Source: JAEZHK01 sp040768845 (lineage in GTDB: Bacteria; Bacillota; Clostridia; Christensenellales; Aristaeellaceae). Taken from it: 64,000 nt of DNA. The DNA lies in the NCBI GenBank assembly GCA_040768845.1, contig JAXGME010000002.1, positions 186,001 to 250,000 on the forward strand, written 5' to 3'. The translations under genes and the position numbers were made by a program. The notes beneath the pieces were generated by a model. It did not search any database and had not been told where the DNA came from. It saw nothing but the letters and a program-made list of their open reading frames with translations. Below are positions 23,318-31,260 of this stretch, piece after piece (within the stretch, counting starts at the first letter, position 1; each line of letters begins with the position of its first letter).

Positions 23318-23683
23318 TTATTCCCCGGGCTGCGCGGGATCGCCGGGCAGCGACCCGCAGCGGACCTCCTCGTTTTTGATCTCCCAGTGGATCAAAAGGG
23401 TCAGCGCGCCGCGCAGCAGGATAATCGCGCCCAGAATGCCCAGCTCGCTCCAGTCCCGCACCACGGTGGTGCGCAGCACCTCGCCGCCCAGTTTGAACTC
23501 CAGCCCCAGCGCGATGCCCTGGGCCAGGCTGAGCCGCACGTGGGCATCCCTCCGGAAATAGCCGATCAGCGCCTTGACCGACGAGATGAGCAGCACCGCC
23601 ACGCCAAAGGATTCCAGCAGCGTCACGCCCACCTGCGCCAGCGTGAGAAACGCGTGCTCGACGTTCAGCGCGAAAGCTTCCAA
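23318..23683 (-). CDS. DUF1622 family membrane protein
   Basis: 121 residues from a TTG start at 23683, chosen because AGGAGG lies at 23692-23697, eight bases upstream, and because the alternative ATG at 23746 would add unrelated residues. Two or three hydrophobic segments and the blocks FGVAVLLISSVKALIGYFRR, LSLAQGIALGLEFKLGGEVLRT and ELGILGAIILLRGALTLLIHWEI match DUF1622, a family of small membrane proteins without a proven role. It is not coupled to a neighbour; copy B of the inverted-repeat element lies 128 bp upstream of its start. Confidence 0.85.
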   Translation of the reverse strand: MEAFALNVEHAFLTLAQVGVTLLESFGVAVLLISSVKALIGYFRRDAHVRLSLAQGIALGLEFKLGGEVLRTTVVRDWSELGILGAIILLRGALTLLIHWEIKNEEVRCGSLPGDPAQPGE

Positions 23684-23810
23684 ATAAACCCCCTCCTTTC
23701 GCCCATTATACCCGAAGCACCGCGTTCGGGCAATCCCCCGCGGCAAAACGCGGGCCGCGGGGCGCGCGCAGGCGCTCCGCGGCCCTTGGCCGTAAAAACG
23801 GGCGAAATCG

Positions 23811-23978
23811 CCCAGCAGCCCACGAAGTCTAAGAACCGATGATAGGGCGCATAGCTTTTTCTGCCCGGCACGGAGCCGGAGCGCAGGCGCAGCGGCGCTA
23901 CGTCAAGCGGAGAGCGACACAGCCGGACAGGAAAAGATCCGGCCATAGCGCGGGAATTGGGCTTCGCGGACGACTAGG
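23811..23978. repeat. 168-bp inverted-repeat-ended element, copy B
   Basis: Aligned without gaps to 12976-13143 (159 of 168 positions the same). Ends: 23811-23832 and 23957-23978, imperfect inverted repeats. The right end carries the TAG stop of the YhcH-family gene on the minus strand (23974-23976). Some of the differences from copy A fall in loops or turn A-U into G-U pairs, so the folded form is kept. Confidence 0.85.
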
Positions 23979-24423
23979 CCATCAGCACCTTGACCACCAT
24001 CTTCCGGGAAAAGCCCTCCGATCCCTCCGGGCGGTCCGGGGCATGGGGCTCGCCGGGCAGGAAGATCATGAAGTCCCCCGGCTTCAGCGCGCAGCGAAGG
24101 CCGGCGGTGCTTTCAAAGAATTCCACATCCTTCGCCTCATTGTAGGCGCCCTCCGGCGCGCCCGGCTCGGGCGCGTAGAGGATCGCCTCCCCGCCCGCCA
24201 GCAGGATCTGAATGTCCGCATAGCGCCTGTGGGCCTCCCACCGCTCCGGCTTTGCGGAGAGGTCGGCCTCGCGCACGGAAATATACACCCGTTCGCCGTC
24301 CACGGCGTACTTGCCCGGCGCAAAGGCGTCCATCCCCCGCTCCAGCAGGTATTGGACGGCGGTTTCAAAGTTTGCGCCCAGCCCGGCATAGCGCCCGAGG
24401 CTGTCCCATCGGTCCAGTATCAT
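23974..24423 (-). CDS. YhcH/YjgK/YiaL (DUF386) family protein
   Basis: 149 residues, the full family length. The cupin-like pattern is clear: EAHRRYADIQILLAGGE (metal-binding His and Glu), DVEFFES, and LKPGDFMIFLPGEPHAPD with the conserved His. Members bind metal and sugar and are encoded with sugar or sialic acid catabolic genes (NanQ, YiaL), where they probably help anomer or lactone handling. Here it is 37 bp downstream of an RpiB-family gene and across a promoter region from a sugar importer. Its TAG stop codon is within the end of repeat copy B. Confidence 0.88.
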   Translation of the reverse strand: MILDRWDSLGRYAGLGANFETAVQYLLERGMDAFAPGKYAVDGERVYISVREADLSAKPERWEAHRRYADIQILLAGGEAILYAPEPGAPEGAYNEAKDVEFFESTAGLRCALKPGDFMIFLPGEPHAPDRPEGSEGFSRKMVVKVLMA

Positions 24424-24460
24424 GGTTCCATTCCTTTCTCCGGGAGATTTGCCGGCTGCG

Positions 24461-25030
24461 TCACTCCGGCTTTTTCTCCAGCTTCAGCGGGAAGTCGCCC
24501 AGGTGCTTCATCTTGAAGCCGTTCTTTTTGTAGGTTTCGTAGTCGAAGGCCTCCAGCTCGTCAATGGCCAGCTTGTGGAACTCGTAGAAATTCGGCCACC
24601 ACTCGTAGCCGCTGCCCAGCTCCGCGCCCAGGTACGCGTCCGCGATGTCGCAGCCCATCTGCGGCGCCACGTAAAACGCGCCCATCGCCAGCACGTTCAC
24701 GCCGTTGCCGGTGATGGCGCGCAGCGCCGCGGGCACGCTCTCCACCACGCCCGCGTGCACGTGGGGGCACTTGGACGCCGCGATGTGGATGCCCATGCCC
24801 GTGCCGCAGAAGATCAGCGCGCGCTCAAACGCCCGCTCCGCGATCTTCGCGCCCACCCGGAGCCCCACCCGGTGGAACATGTTCTCCGTATCGTCCACAT
24901 TGGGGTCGGTGACGCCCACGTCGGTAATCGTCCAGCCCTTCTCCCGCAGGTGCGCGCACACCGCCTCCTTGAGCGGGTACCCCGCGAAGTCCGCGCCCAC
25001 CAAAAGCTGCTTATCCTTGACCGTTTTCAT
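24461..25030 (-). CDS. RpiB/LacA/LacB family sugar-phosphate isomerase
   Basis: 189 residues, about 40 longer than RpiB. The N-terminal 150 residues have the fold landmarks: GADFAGYPLKEAV, FCGTGMGIHIAASKCPHVHAGVV with the catalytic Cys and the anion hole, and NVLAMGAFYVAP. The extra C-terminal part (from about 150, WWPNFYEFHKLAI) is not in ordinary RpiB. The family isomerises ribulose 5-, allose 6-, galactose 6- or erythrulose 4-phosphates; which one here is unknown. Sits with YhcH on the minus strand, divergent from a ribose-type ABC importer, which probably brings in the sugar they handle. Confidence 0.85.
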   Translation of the reverse strand: MKTVKDKQLLVGADFAGYPLKEAVCAHLREKGWTITDVGVTDPNVDDTENMFHRVGLRVGAKIAERAFERALIFCGTGMGIHIAASKCPHVHAGVVESVPAALRAITGNGVNVLAMGAFYVAPQMGCDIADAYLGAELGSGYEWWPNFYEFHKLAIDELEAFDYETYKKNGFKMKHLGDFPLKLEKKPE

Positions 25031-25050
25031 GCCATAACCCTCCTTGCAGC

Positions 25051-25073
25051 GCCCTCCGGGCCGCCCGGAGGGC
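25051..25073. other. GC-rich hairpin upstream of the RpiB-family gene
   Basis: GCCCTCCGGG (25051-25060), loop CCG, CCCGGAGGGC (25064-25073), followed by TTTCTTC on the + strand. It has terminator shape for + strand transcription although no + gene precedes it; on the minus strand it lies in the leader of the isomerase gene. Confidence 0.5.
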
Positions 25074-25160
25074 TTTCTTCCCGTATTATAGCACCCGCGC
25101 CGCGGCCGGTGTCAAGGGATTTCTCCCGGCCGCGCGGGCAAAGGTTTTCCCGCCGCCGCA

Positions 25161-25189
25161 TTGACACGCGGGGGCTTGCGTGCTATAAT
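25161..25189 (+). promoter_or_regulatory. Consensus sigma-A promoter for the sugar importer operon
   Basis: TTGACA (25161-25166), 17 bp, TATAAT (25184-25189): a perfect consensus. The leader to the ATG at 25357 is about 160 bases. Nothing else is identified in it. Confidence 0.9.
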
Positions 25190-25356
25190 TTACACGCAAC
25201 ACAAATATAATTAAAGGGGCGGTTCACCCGCACCAACCGACGCGCTTTATGGCTTTTGTCCACCTTTGTAAAGGAGCGCCATGCGTTTTATGCGAAGGCA
25301 CCCCGCCAGTTCACGCTTTTCCGCTGGTGCGGAGTAAAATTAGAGGAGGGAACCCT

Positions 25357-26355
25357 ATGCGCAAATTCCTGGCCCTTATGCTGGCGGCGATTCTCATCCT
25401 GTCGATGGCGACGGTCGCGCTGGCCGACGAGAAGGATTGGGAAATCGTCGTCGTGCCCAAGGACGCCACCAACCCCTGGTTTGTCCGCATGGATACCGGC
25501 GTCAAGGAGTACGCCGCCGAAACCGGCCTCAACATCTACCAGAAGGGCACCCCGGAGATCGACGCGACGCTGCAATACCAGCTGATCCAGGACCTGATCG
25601 CCGCGGGCGTGGACGCCATCTGCGTGGTTCCGGTGGACCCGGGCAGCCTGGAGCCGGTGCTCAAGCAGGCCCGTGACGCGGGCATCATCGTCATCGCCCA
25701 CGAGGGTGCCTCGCTGGAGAACGTCGATTATGACATCGAGGCCTTCAACAACGAGCAGTACGGCGCCTTCATCATGGACAACCTGGCCAAGGCCATGGGC
25801 GGCGAAGGCATCTACACCACCATGGTGGCCCACGTGACCAACGCCTCCCACAACGAGTGGGCGGACGGCGGCGTGAAGCACCAGAAGGAAGCCTACCCGA
25901 ACATGACGCTGCTGGAGGAAGAGCCGCGCGTCGAGTCCGAGGACAATGGCGACGTGGCCTACAACAAGGCCAAGGAGCTCTTCAAGAAGTATCCGGACCT
26001 CAAGGGCGTCATGGGCACCTCCTCCTACGACGCGCCGGGCATTGCCCGCGCCATCGAGGAACTGGGCCTCAAGGGCAAGGTGTTCACCGCGGGCACCGGC
26101 ATGCCGGCCGCCAACGCGGAGCTGCTCAAGAGCGGCGCGGTGGCCTCCCTGACGCTGTGGGATCCCGCCCTGGCGGGCAAGGCCATGTGTGCCATGGCGC
26201 TGAAGATGCTGCGCGGCGAGGAAATCGCGGCCCCGCTGGATCTGGGCGTGGACGGCTACACGGCGCTGAACTTCAAGGAAGGCAGCGATAAGGTGATGGA
26301 GGGCCAGGGCTGGATCGTCATCACCGCGGACAACGTGGACAGCTTCGGCTTCTGA
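25357..26355 (+). CDS. Sugar ABC transporter substrate-binding protein (RhaS/LsrB/RbsB type)
   Basis: 332 residues from the ATG at 25357 with GAGGAGG upstream; the longer frame from 25249 has no support. Signal peptide 1-23 (cleavage after ALA), then a Peripla_BP_4 fold: WEIVVVPKDATNPWFVRMDTGVKE near the N-terminus, LIQDLIAAGVDAICVVPVD, VMGTSSYDAPGIARAIEELG and a C-terminal ALKMLRGE segment. This pattern is shared by rhamnose and autoinducer-2 binding proteins. It feeds the ATPase and two permeases that follow. There is no lipobox cysteine. The ligand (rhamnose, erythritol, AI-2 or another sugar) cannot be read from sequence. Confidence 0.9.
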   Translation: MRKFLALMLAAILILSMATVALADEKDWEIVVVPKDATNPWFVRMDTGVKEYAAETGLNIYQKGTPEIDATLQYQLIQDLIAAGVDAICVVPVDPGSLEPVLKQARDAGIIVIAHEGASLENVDYDIEAFNNEQYGAFIMDNLAKAMGGEGIYTTMVAHVTNASHNEWADGGVKHQKEAYPNMTLLEEEPRVESEDNGDVAYNKAKELFKKYPDLKGVMGTSSYDAPGIARAIEELGLKGKVFTAGTGMPAANAELLKSGAVASLTLWDPALAGKAMCAMALKMLRGEEIAAPLDLGVDGYTALNFKEGSDKVMEGQGWIVITADNVDSFGF

Positions 26356-26380
26356 TCCGCCGCTCTGACTTAGCGCATCG

Positions 26381-26418
26381 CCGGCCCCGTCGTCGGAACA
26401 ATCCGCCGACGGGGCCGG
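26381..26418 (+). other. Hairpin between binding-protein and ATPase genes
   Basis: Arms 26381-26396 and 26403-26418 pair over 16 bp with one mismatch; no T-run. Such hairpins often stabilise the binding-protein message so that it is made in excess over the transporter. Confidence 0.6.
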
Positions 26419-26479
26419 GTGTATGCGAGGCTTCCCCCGCGCGGCGCGGGCATTGGCGCAAAAGAAAGGGCGAGAGCCT

Positions 26480-27961
26480 ATGGCGGAACTGCTTAGGGTT
26501 ACGGGCATCAAAAAGTCGTTTTCGGGCGTTCAGGCCCTGAAGGGCGTGTCGCTTTCCATCGCGCCGGGCGAGATCCACTGCCTGGCGGGTGAAAACGGCT
26601 GCGGCAAGTCCACCCTGATCAAGATCATATCGGGCGTCTACGCGCCGGACGAGGGCAAAATCGAGTTCGGCGGGCGCGCGTTTTCCAGAATCGCGCCGAT
26701 TGACGCGATCCACCACGGCATTCAGGTCATCTATCAGGACTTCTCGATCTTCCCCAACCTGACGGTGATGGAAAACCTGGCCTTCAACACGGAATTGGCC
26801 GCCGGGCGCAAGCTGGTGAACTGGCGGCGGCTGCGGGACATCGCGCGGCAGGCGGTGGGCATGATTGACTTTGACGTGGACCTGGACGCCCCCCTCGGCA
26901 GCCTTTCCGTGGCGGAAAAACAGATGGTGGCCATCAGCCGCGCGCTTCTGAGCGACGCGAAGCTCATCATCATGGACGAACCCACCACCGCGCTGACCAA
27001 AAAAGAGGTGGCGGCGCTGTTCAAGATCATCCTGGACCTCAAAAAGCGGGACATCGCCACGCTGTTTGTCAGCCACAAGCTGGACGAGGTGTTCGAGATC
27101 TCCGAGCGCTTCACCATCCTGCGCAGCGGCGAAATGGTGGCCACCGGCTCCACCCGGGACCTGGACAAGAAGAAGTTCACCTTCTACATGACCGGGCGCG
27201 AGTTTGAGGACCAGCAGTTTACGCCCACCTCCGTGGGCGAGCGCCCGGTGATGGAGGTAAAAAACCTCACGCTGCCGGGCGCCTTTGAGGACGTCAGCTT
27301 TCAATTGCGCCGCGGCGAGATCGTGGGCGTCACGGGCCTTCTGGACTCCGGGCGCACCGAGCTGGCGCTGGCGCTTTTCGGGCTGCAAAGGGTCGAGTCG
27401 GGCCAGGTGCTGATGGACGGAAAGCCCGTGGCCCTTGAAAGCCCCGCCGCCGCCATCCGCGCCAAGATCGGCTACGTGCCGGAGGACCGGCTGTCCGAGG
27501 GCCTCTTTCTGCCCCGCTCCATCGCCGACAACATCATCGTGAGCGAGATGGACACGCTGGCGGGCGCCGCCGGCGTGATCGACCGGAAAAAGCGCGCGGC
27601 GGAGATCAAAAAGTGGGTGGCGGAGCTGTCCATCGCCACGCCGGACCCCGACAACGCCTGCCTCACCCTCTCCGGCGGCAACCAGCAGCGGGTGGTATTG
27701 GCCAAGTGGCTGGCCTGCGATCTGGACGTGCTCATCCTCAACGGCCCCACCGTGGGCGTGGACATCGGCTCCAAGCATGACATCCACAGGATCCTGCGGA
27801 ATCTGGCGGAAAAGGGCATGGCGCTGCTCATCATCTCGGACGATTTGCCCGAGGTGATCGAAAACTGCTCCACGATCCTCGTGATGAAGCACGGCCGGAT
27901 TGTGGAGAAGCTCGACGCGCGGGGCGTGACCGAACAGGCCATCTCCGACCTGATGATGTAG
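26480..27961 (+). CDS. Sugar ABC transporter ATPase (RbsA/RhaT type, two ATPase domains)
   Basis: 493 residues from the ATG at 26480. Two fused ATPase domains, as in all RbsA-type proteins. The first has Walker A GENGCGKST, a reduced signature LSVAEKQMVAISRAL, Walker B IIMDEPTTALT and H-loop FVSHKLDEVFE. The second starts near residue 250, has a degenerate Walker A (TGLLDSGRTEL), the signature LSGGNQQRVVLAKWLA and a divergent Walker B ending in NGPTVGVDIGSK where Glu is replaced, all normal for this class. It powers the two permeases downstream. Confidence 0.93.
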   Translation: MAELLRVTGIKKSFSGVQALKGVSLSIAPGEIHCLAGENGCGKSTLIKIISGVYAPDEGKIEFGGRAFSRIAPIDAIHHGIQVIYQDFSIFPNLTVMENLAFNTELAAGRKLVNWRRLRDIARQAVGMIDFDVDLDAPLGSLSVAEKQMVAISRALLSDAKLIIMDEPTTALTKKEVAALFKIILDLKKRDIATLFVSHKLDEVFEISERFTILRSGEMVATGSTRDLDKKKFTFYMTGREFEDQQFTPTSVGERPVMEVKNLTLPGAFEDVSFQLRRGEIVGVTGLLDSGRTELALALFGLQRVESGQVLMDGKPVALESPAAAIRAKIGYVPEDRLSEGLFLPRSIADNIIVSEMDTLAGAAGVIDRKKRAAEIKKWVAELSIATPDPDNACLTLSGGNQQRVVLAKWLACDLDVLILNGPTVGVDIGSKHDIHRILRNLAEKGMALLIISDDLPEVIENCSTILVMKHGRIVEKLDARGVTEQAISDLMM

Positions 27962-27973
27962 GGGGTGAACGCG

Positions 27974-28984
27974 ATGATCAAAAAACTGTCCCGTCAGAAC
28001 GAAACCTACATCACGCTGGTGGCGCTGGTTCTGTGCGTCGTGATCGAGGCCCGTTCCGGCCAGTTCTTTACGCCCAACAATTTGGTGGACCTGGCCAGCG
28101 CGCTGATCGTGCCGGGCATGTTCGCCATCGGCGTGTTCCTGGTGATCGTGTCCGGGGGTATCGACGTGTCCTTTCCGGCGCTGGCCTCGCTGTCGGTCTA
28201 CGCCACCACCAAATTCCTGCTGGACACGGGCTATCAGGGGGGCATCTGGCTGCCGATTCTGATCGCGCTGGCGCTGGGCGCCGTGCTGGGCGCGGTCAAC
28301 GGCTTTCTGATCTCCTGGTTCAACCTGCCGGCCATGATCGTAACGCTGGGCACGGCCTCGGTCTTTAAAGGGGTCATGCAGGGCGCGCTCAACTCCACGC
28401 AGCTGGCGGTCATCCCGCCGGGGATGGAGGCCTTCGGCAAGAGCGCGCTTTTCGTGGCGCAGAACGCCGAGTCGGGCCTGACCTCGCGGATGCCGGTGGC
28501 GATCCTCTTTCTCGCGGCGACGCTGATCGCGGCCTGGTTCATCCTGCGCTACACCATGTACGGGCGCGGGCTCTACGCCGTGGGCGGCAACGAGGTCAGC
28601 GCCCACCGGGCGGGCTTCCCCGTCAAGTGGATCAAGTTCTTCCTGTACGTGGCGGTGGGCATGGTGGCGAGCCTTGCGGGCCTGATCCGCGTGTGCATGA
28701 TGGGCCAGTGCCACCCCACCAACATGCTGGGCATGGAGATGATGATCATCGCCGGCGTGGTGCTGGGCGGCACGGCCATCACCGGCGGTGCGGGCTCCCT
28801 CACCGGCTGCATGCTGGGCACCATCCTGATCGTGATCGTGCAGAACTCGATGATCCTGCTGGGCATCCCCACCTTCTGGCAGGGCTTTGCGGTGGGGCTT
28901 CTGATCATCATCGGCACCGGCGTGAGCGCCTTTCAGGTTTCCCGCGCCGGCGCGCGCAGGGCGCTGAAGGGGGTGGCGCGATGA
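27974..28984 (+). CDS. Sugar ABC transporter permease 1 (RbsC/RhaP type)
   Basis: 336 residues from the ATG at 27974; AGGGGGTGA precedes it and an in-frame GTG at 27965 is possible. About eight to ten hydrophobic helices. The family blocks VSGGIDVSFPALASLS, NGFLISWFNLPAMIVTLGTASVFKG and GGNEVSAHRAGFPV are clear. It forms one half of the membrane channel. The stop codon overlaps the next permease start (ATGA), so the two are translationally coupled and probably form a heterodimer like RhaP/RhaQ. Confidence 0.92.
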   Translation: MIKKLSRQNETYITLVALVLCVVIEARSGQFFTPNNLVDLASALIVPGMFAIGVFLVIVSGGIDVSFPALASLSVYATTKFLLDTGYQGGIWLPILIALALGAVLGAVNGFLISWFNLPAMIVTLGTASVFKGVMQGALNSTQLAVIPPGMEAFGKSALFVAQNAESGLTSRMPVAILFLAATLIAAWFILRYTMYGRGLYAVGGNEVSAHRAGFPVKWIKFFLYVAVGMVASLAGLIRVCMMGQCHPTNMLGMEMMIIAGVVLGGTAITGGAGSLTGCMLGTILIVIVQNSMILLGIPTFWQGFAVGLLIIIGTGVSAFQVSRAGARRALKGVAR

Positions 28985-29967
28985 ACGGCGTCAAGGGGCG
29001 TCGCCGGGGCGACGTGCACATCCTGCGGCTGATCGTGCTGGCCGCGGCGTGGCTGGTCTTTATGGCGATCTTCAAATTCAACAAGTTTTTCACCCCCATC
29101 TCCTTCCAAACGATGGGCGCGCAGTTTCCGGAATTCGGGCTGATGGCGCTGGGCGTGATGCTGTGCATGATCACCGGCGGCATCGACCTTTCGGTGGTGG
29201 GCGTGGCCAACTTCGCCGCCATTACGGCGGGCCTTCTGCTCAAGCAGCTGGCCGGCGAGGGCGAACTGCCCGGCTACGGCATCGCGCTGACGCTCGTCAC
29301 GGGCGCGGCCGTGGGCGCCGCGGCAGGCGCCTTCAACGGCTTTCTGGTTTCCAAGATCAAAATTCCGCCGATCCTGGCCACGCTGGGCAGCTATGAGCTG
29401 TTCAGCGGCATCGCCATCGTGCTGACCCGGGGCAAGGCGGTTTCCAAGCTGCCGATGGCCTATTCCAGCCTGATCGCGGGGAAGCTCTTTGGCGTGATCC
29501 CGGTGCAGCTGGTGATCTTCGTGCTGGTGGCGGCCTTCATCGGATTTTTGCTGGCCCGCACCACCTATGGCCCGAAGCTGTACATGCTGGGCACCAGCGA
29601 GAAGGCGGCGCGGTTCAGCGGCCTCAAAAACGACCGGCTGCTGATGAAGACCTACATCCTCTCCGGCGTTTGCGCGGCGCTGGGCGGCCTCATCATGCTG
29701 GCCAACTACAATTCCGCCCGGGCCGACTACGGCACGGTGTACACGCTGCAGTGCGTGCTGATCGTGGTATTGGGCGGCGTCAGCCCCGCCGGCGGCAAGG
29801 GCAAGCTCTCGGGCGTGCTGCTGGCCATCGTGGTGCTGCAGATTCTCTCCTCCGGGCTCAACCGCTTCCCGGAGATGAGCAGCTTCTTCATCCCGCTGAT
29901 CTGGGGCGGCGTGCTGCTGGTGGTCATGGTGCTGGACTACTTCACCGACCGGGGGCGCCGCGCCTAG
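28981..29967 (+). CDS. Sugar ABC transporter permease 2 (RbsC/RhaQ type)
   Basis: 328 residues, starting at the ATGA overlap with permease 1. Hydrophobic helices throughout, with ITGGIDLSVVGVANFAAI, NGFLVSKIKIPPILATLGSYELF and a LGTSEKAARFSG loop that matches the coupling helix region of this family. It is the second half of the channel. The operon appears to end here; a short GC hairpin without T-run follows at 29968-29991, just before the next promoter. Confidence 0.92.
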   Translation: MNGVKGRRRGDVHILRLIVLAAAWLVFMAIFKFNKFFTPISFQTMGAQFPEFGLMALGVMLCMITGGIDLSVVGVANFAAITAGLLLKQLAGEGELPGYGIALTLVTGAAVGAAAGAFNGFLVSKIKIPPILATLGSYELFSGIAIVLTRGKAVSKLPMAYSSLIAGKLFGVIPVQLVIFVLVAAFIGFLLARTTYGPKLYMLGTSEKAARFSGLKNDRLLMKTYILSGVCAALGGLIMLANYNSARADYGTVYTLQCVLIVVLGGVSPAGGKGKLSGVLLAIVVLQILSSGLNRFPEMSSFFIPLIWGGVLLVVMVLDYFTDRGRRA

Positions 29968-30004
29968 GCGCGGGCCGAGATTTTCCCGCGCGGGCCGCAG
30001 CCGG

Positions 30005-30033
30005 TTGACACGGCGGGCGCATTACACTATAAT
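30005..30033 (+). promoter_or_regulatory. Consensus sigma-A promoter for the AfuABC/FbpABC-type operon
   Basis: TTGACA (30005-30010), 17 bp, TATAAT (30028-30033), a perfect consensus, 66 bp before the GTG start. Confidence 0.9.
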
Positions 30034-30099
30034 CATCATTGTTAACGGCGTGTTTTTACGCATTCCGCGGAACCTTACATTGGAAAGGAAGTATGCCCT

Positions 30100-31179
30100 G
30101 TGAAGAAACTTCTGGCGCTCCTTCTGACTTTTCTGATGATCCTGAGCATGGGCGCCGCGGCCGGCGCCGAAACCGCCGACGCCATCGATCCGGCGCTCAT
30201 CGCCGCGGCCCAGGCCGAGGGCGAGCTGACCGTCTATGCCTCCTGCGAGGAGGCGTACATGAACGCCGCCTGCGACCGCTTCCAGGAGCTCTACGGCATC
30301 ACGGTCAACCGCCAGCGCCTGTCCACCGGCGAGGTGGCCGCCAAGATCGAGGAGGAAAAGGGCAACCCCAGCGGCGACGTGTGGTTCGGCGGCACCACCG
30401 ATCCCTACAACGAATCCGCCCGCAAGGGCCTCCTGGAGGCCTATGACGCCAAGAACGCCAGCCACCTGATCTCCGACACCTACCGGGACGCGGACGGCTA
30501 CTGGTACGGCATCTACAAGGGCATCCTGGGCTTCATGGTCAACACCGAGGAGCTGGAGCGCCTGGGCCTTGAGGCCCCCAAGGACTGGGACGACCTGATC
30601 AAGCCCGAGTACAAGGGCCTGATCTGGATGAGCAACCCCAACACCGCCGGTACGGCCAAGCTGGTCATCAACACCATGGTGCAGATGAAGGGCCACGACG
30701 CGGCCATGGAATACTTCAAGGCGCTGGACGAGAACATCGCCCAGTACACCAAGAGCGGCTCCGGCCCCAGCAAGATGGTGGGCCCGGGCGAGTGTGTGAT
30801 CGGCATTGGCTTCCTGCACGACGGCATCACCCAGATTCTGGCCGGCTATGACAACATCGCCCTCGTGGTGCCCTCCAGCGGCACCAGCTACGAGGTGGGC
30901 GCCACCGCCATCTTCAAGGGCGCGAAGCACGAGAGCGCGGCGAAGCTGTGGATCGAGTACGCCCTCAGCCCCGAATGCGTGAACCTAGCCAAGGACAACG
31001 AGAGCTTCCAGTTCCTGGTCATCGACAACGCCGAGCAGCCGCCCCAGGCCGCCGAGTTTGGTCTGGACATGAACAACACCATCGCCTACGACTTTGAGGA
31101 CGCCAAGAACAACACCTCAAAGTACGTCGAAGATTTCTTTGCCGCCGTCGGCGCCGACGACCGCTTCAAGACCGAGTAA
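30100..31179 (+). CDS. ABC transporter substrate-binding protein (AfuA/FbpA-like)
   Basis: 359 residues from a GTG start at 30100 with GGAAAGGAAG upstream. Signal peptide 1-23 (cleavage after AGA), then a type II binding fold: GELTVYASCEEAYMNAACDRF, VWFGGTTDPYNESARKGLL, WDDLIKPEYKGLIWMSNP and a GVLP-less C-terminal lobe. The family carries ferric iron, hexose phosphate, phosphonate or thiamine. I do not see the double tyrosine that binds iron in FbpA, so iron is not favoured. Not a lipoprotein by sequence. Encoded with a double-length permease and an ATPase. Confidence 0.85.
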   Translation: MKKLLALLLTFLMILSMGAAAGAETADAIDPALIAAAQAEGELTVYASCEEAYMNAACDRFQELYGITVNRQRLSTGEVAAKIEEEKGNPSGDVWFGGTTDPYNESARKGLLEAYDAKNASHLISDTYRDADGYWYGIYKGILGFMVNTEELERLGLEAPKDWDDLIKPEYKGLIWMSNPNTAGTAKLVINTMVQMKGHDAAMEYFKALDENIAQYTKSGSGPSKMVGPGECVIGIGFLHDGITQILAGYDNIALVVPSSGTSYEVGATAIFKGAKHESAAKLWIEYALSPECVNLAKDNESFQFLVIDNAEQPPQAAEFGLDMNNTIAYDFEDAKNNTSKYVEDFFAAVGADDRFKTE

Positions 31180-31198
31180 TCCGCCTTCAAAGGGTTGA

Positions 31199-31223
31199 GG
31201 AGGATGGCCGAGCGCCATCCTCC
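31199..31223 (+). other. Hairpin between binding-protein and permease genes
   Basis: GGAGGATGGC (31199-31208) pairs with GCCATCCTCC (31214-31223) around a 5-base loop, followed by CCTTGTTTG: an attenuator or message-stabilising stem. Confidence 0.65.
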
Positions 31224-31260
31224 CCTTGTTTGACGATTCCTTCACAAAGGGGGGCTTGCG

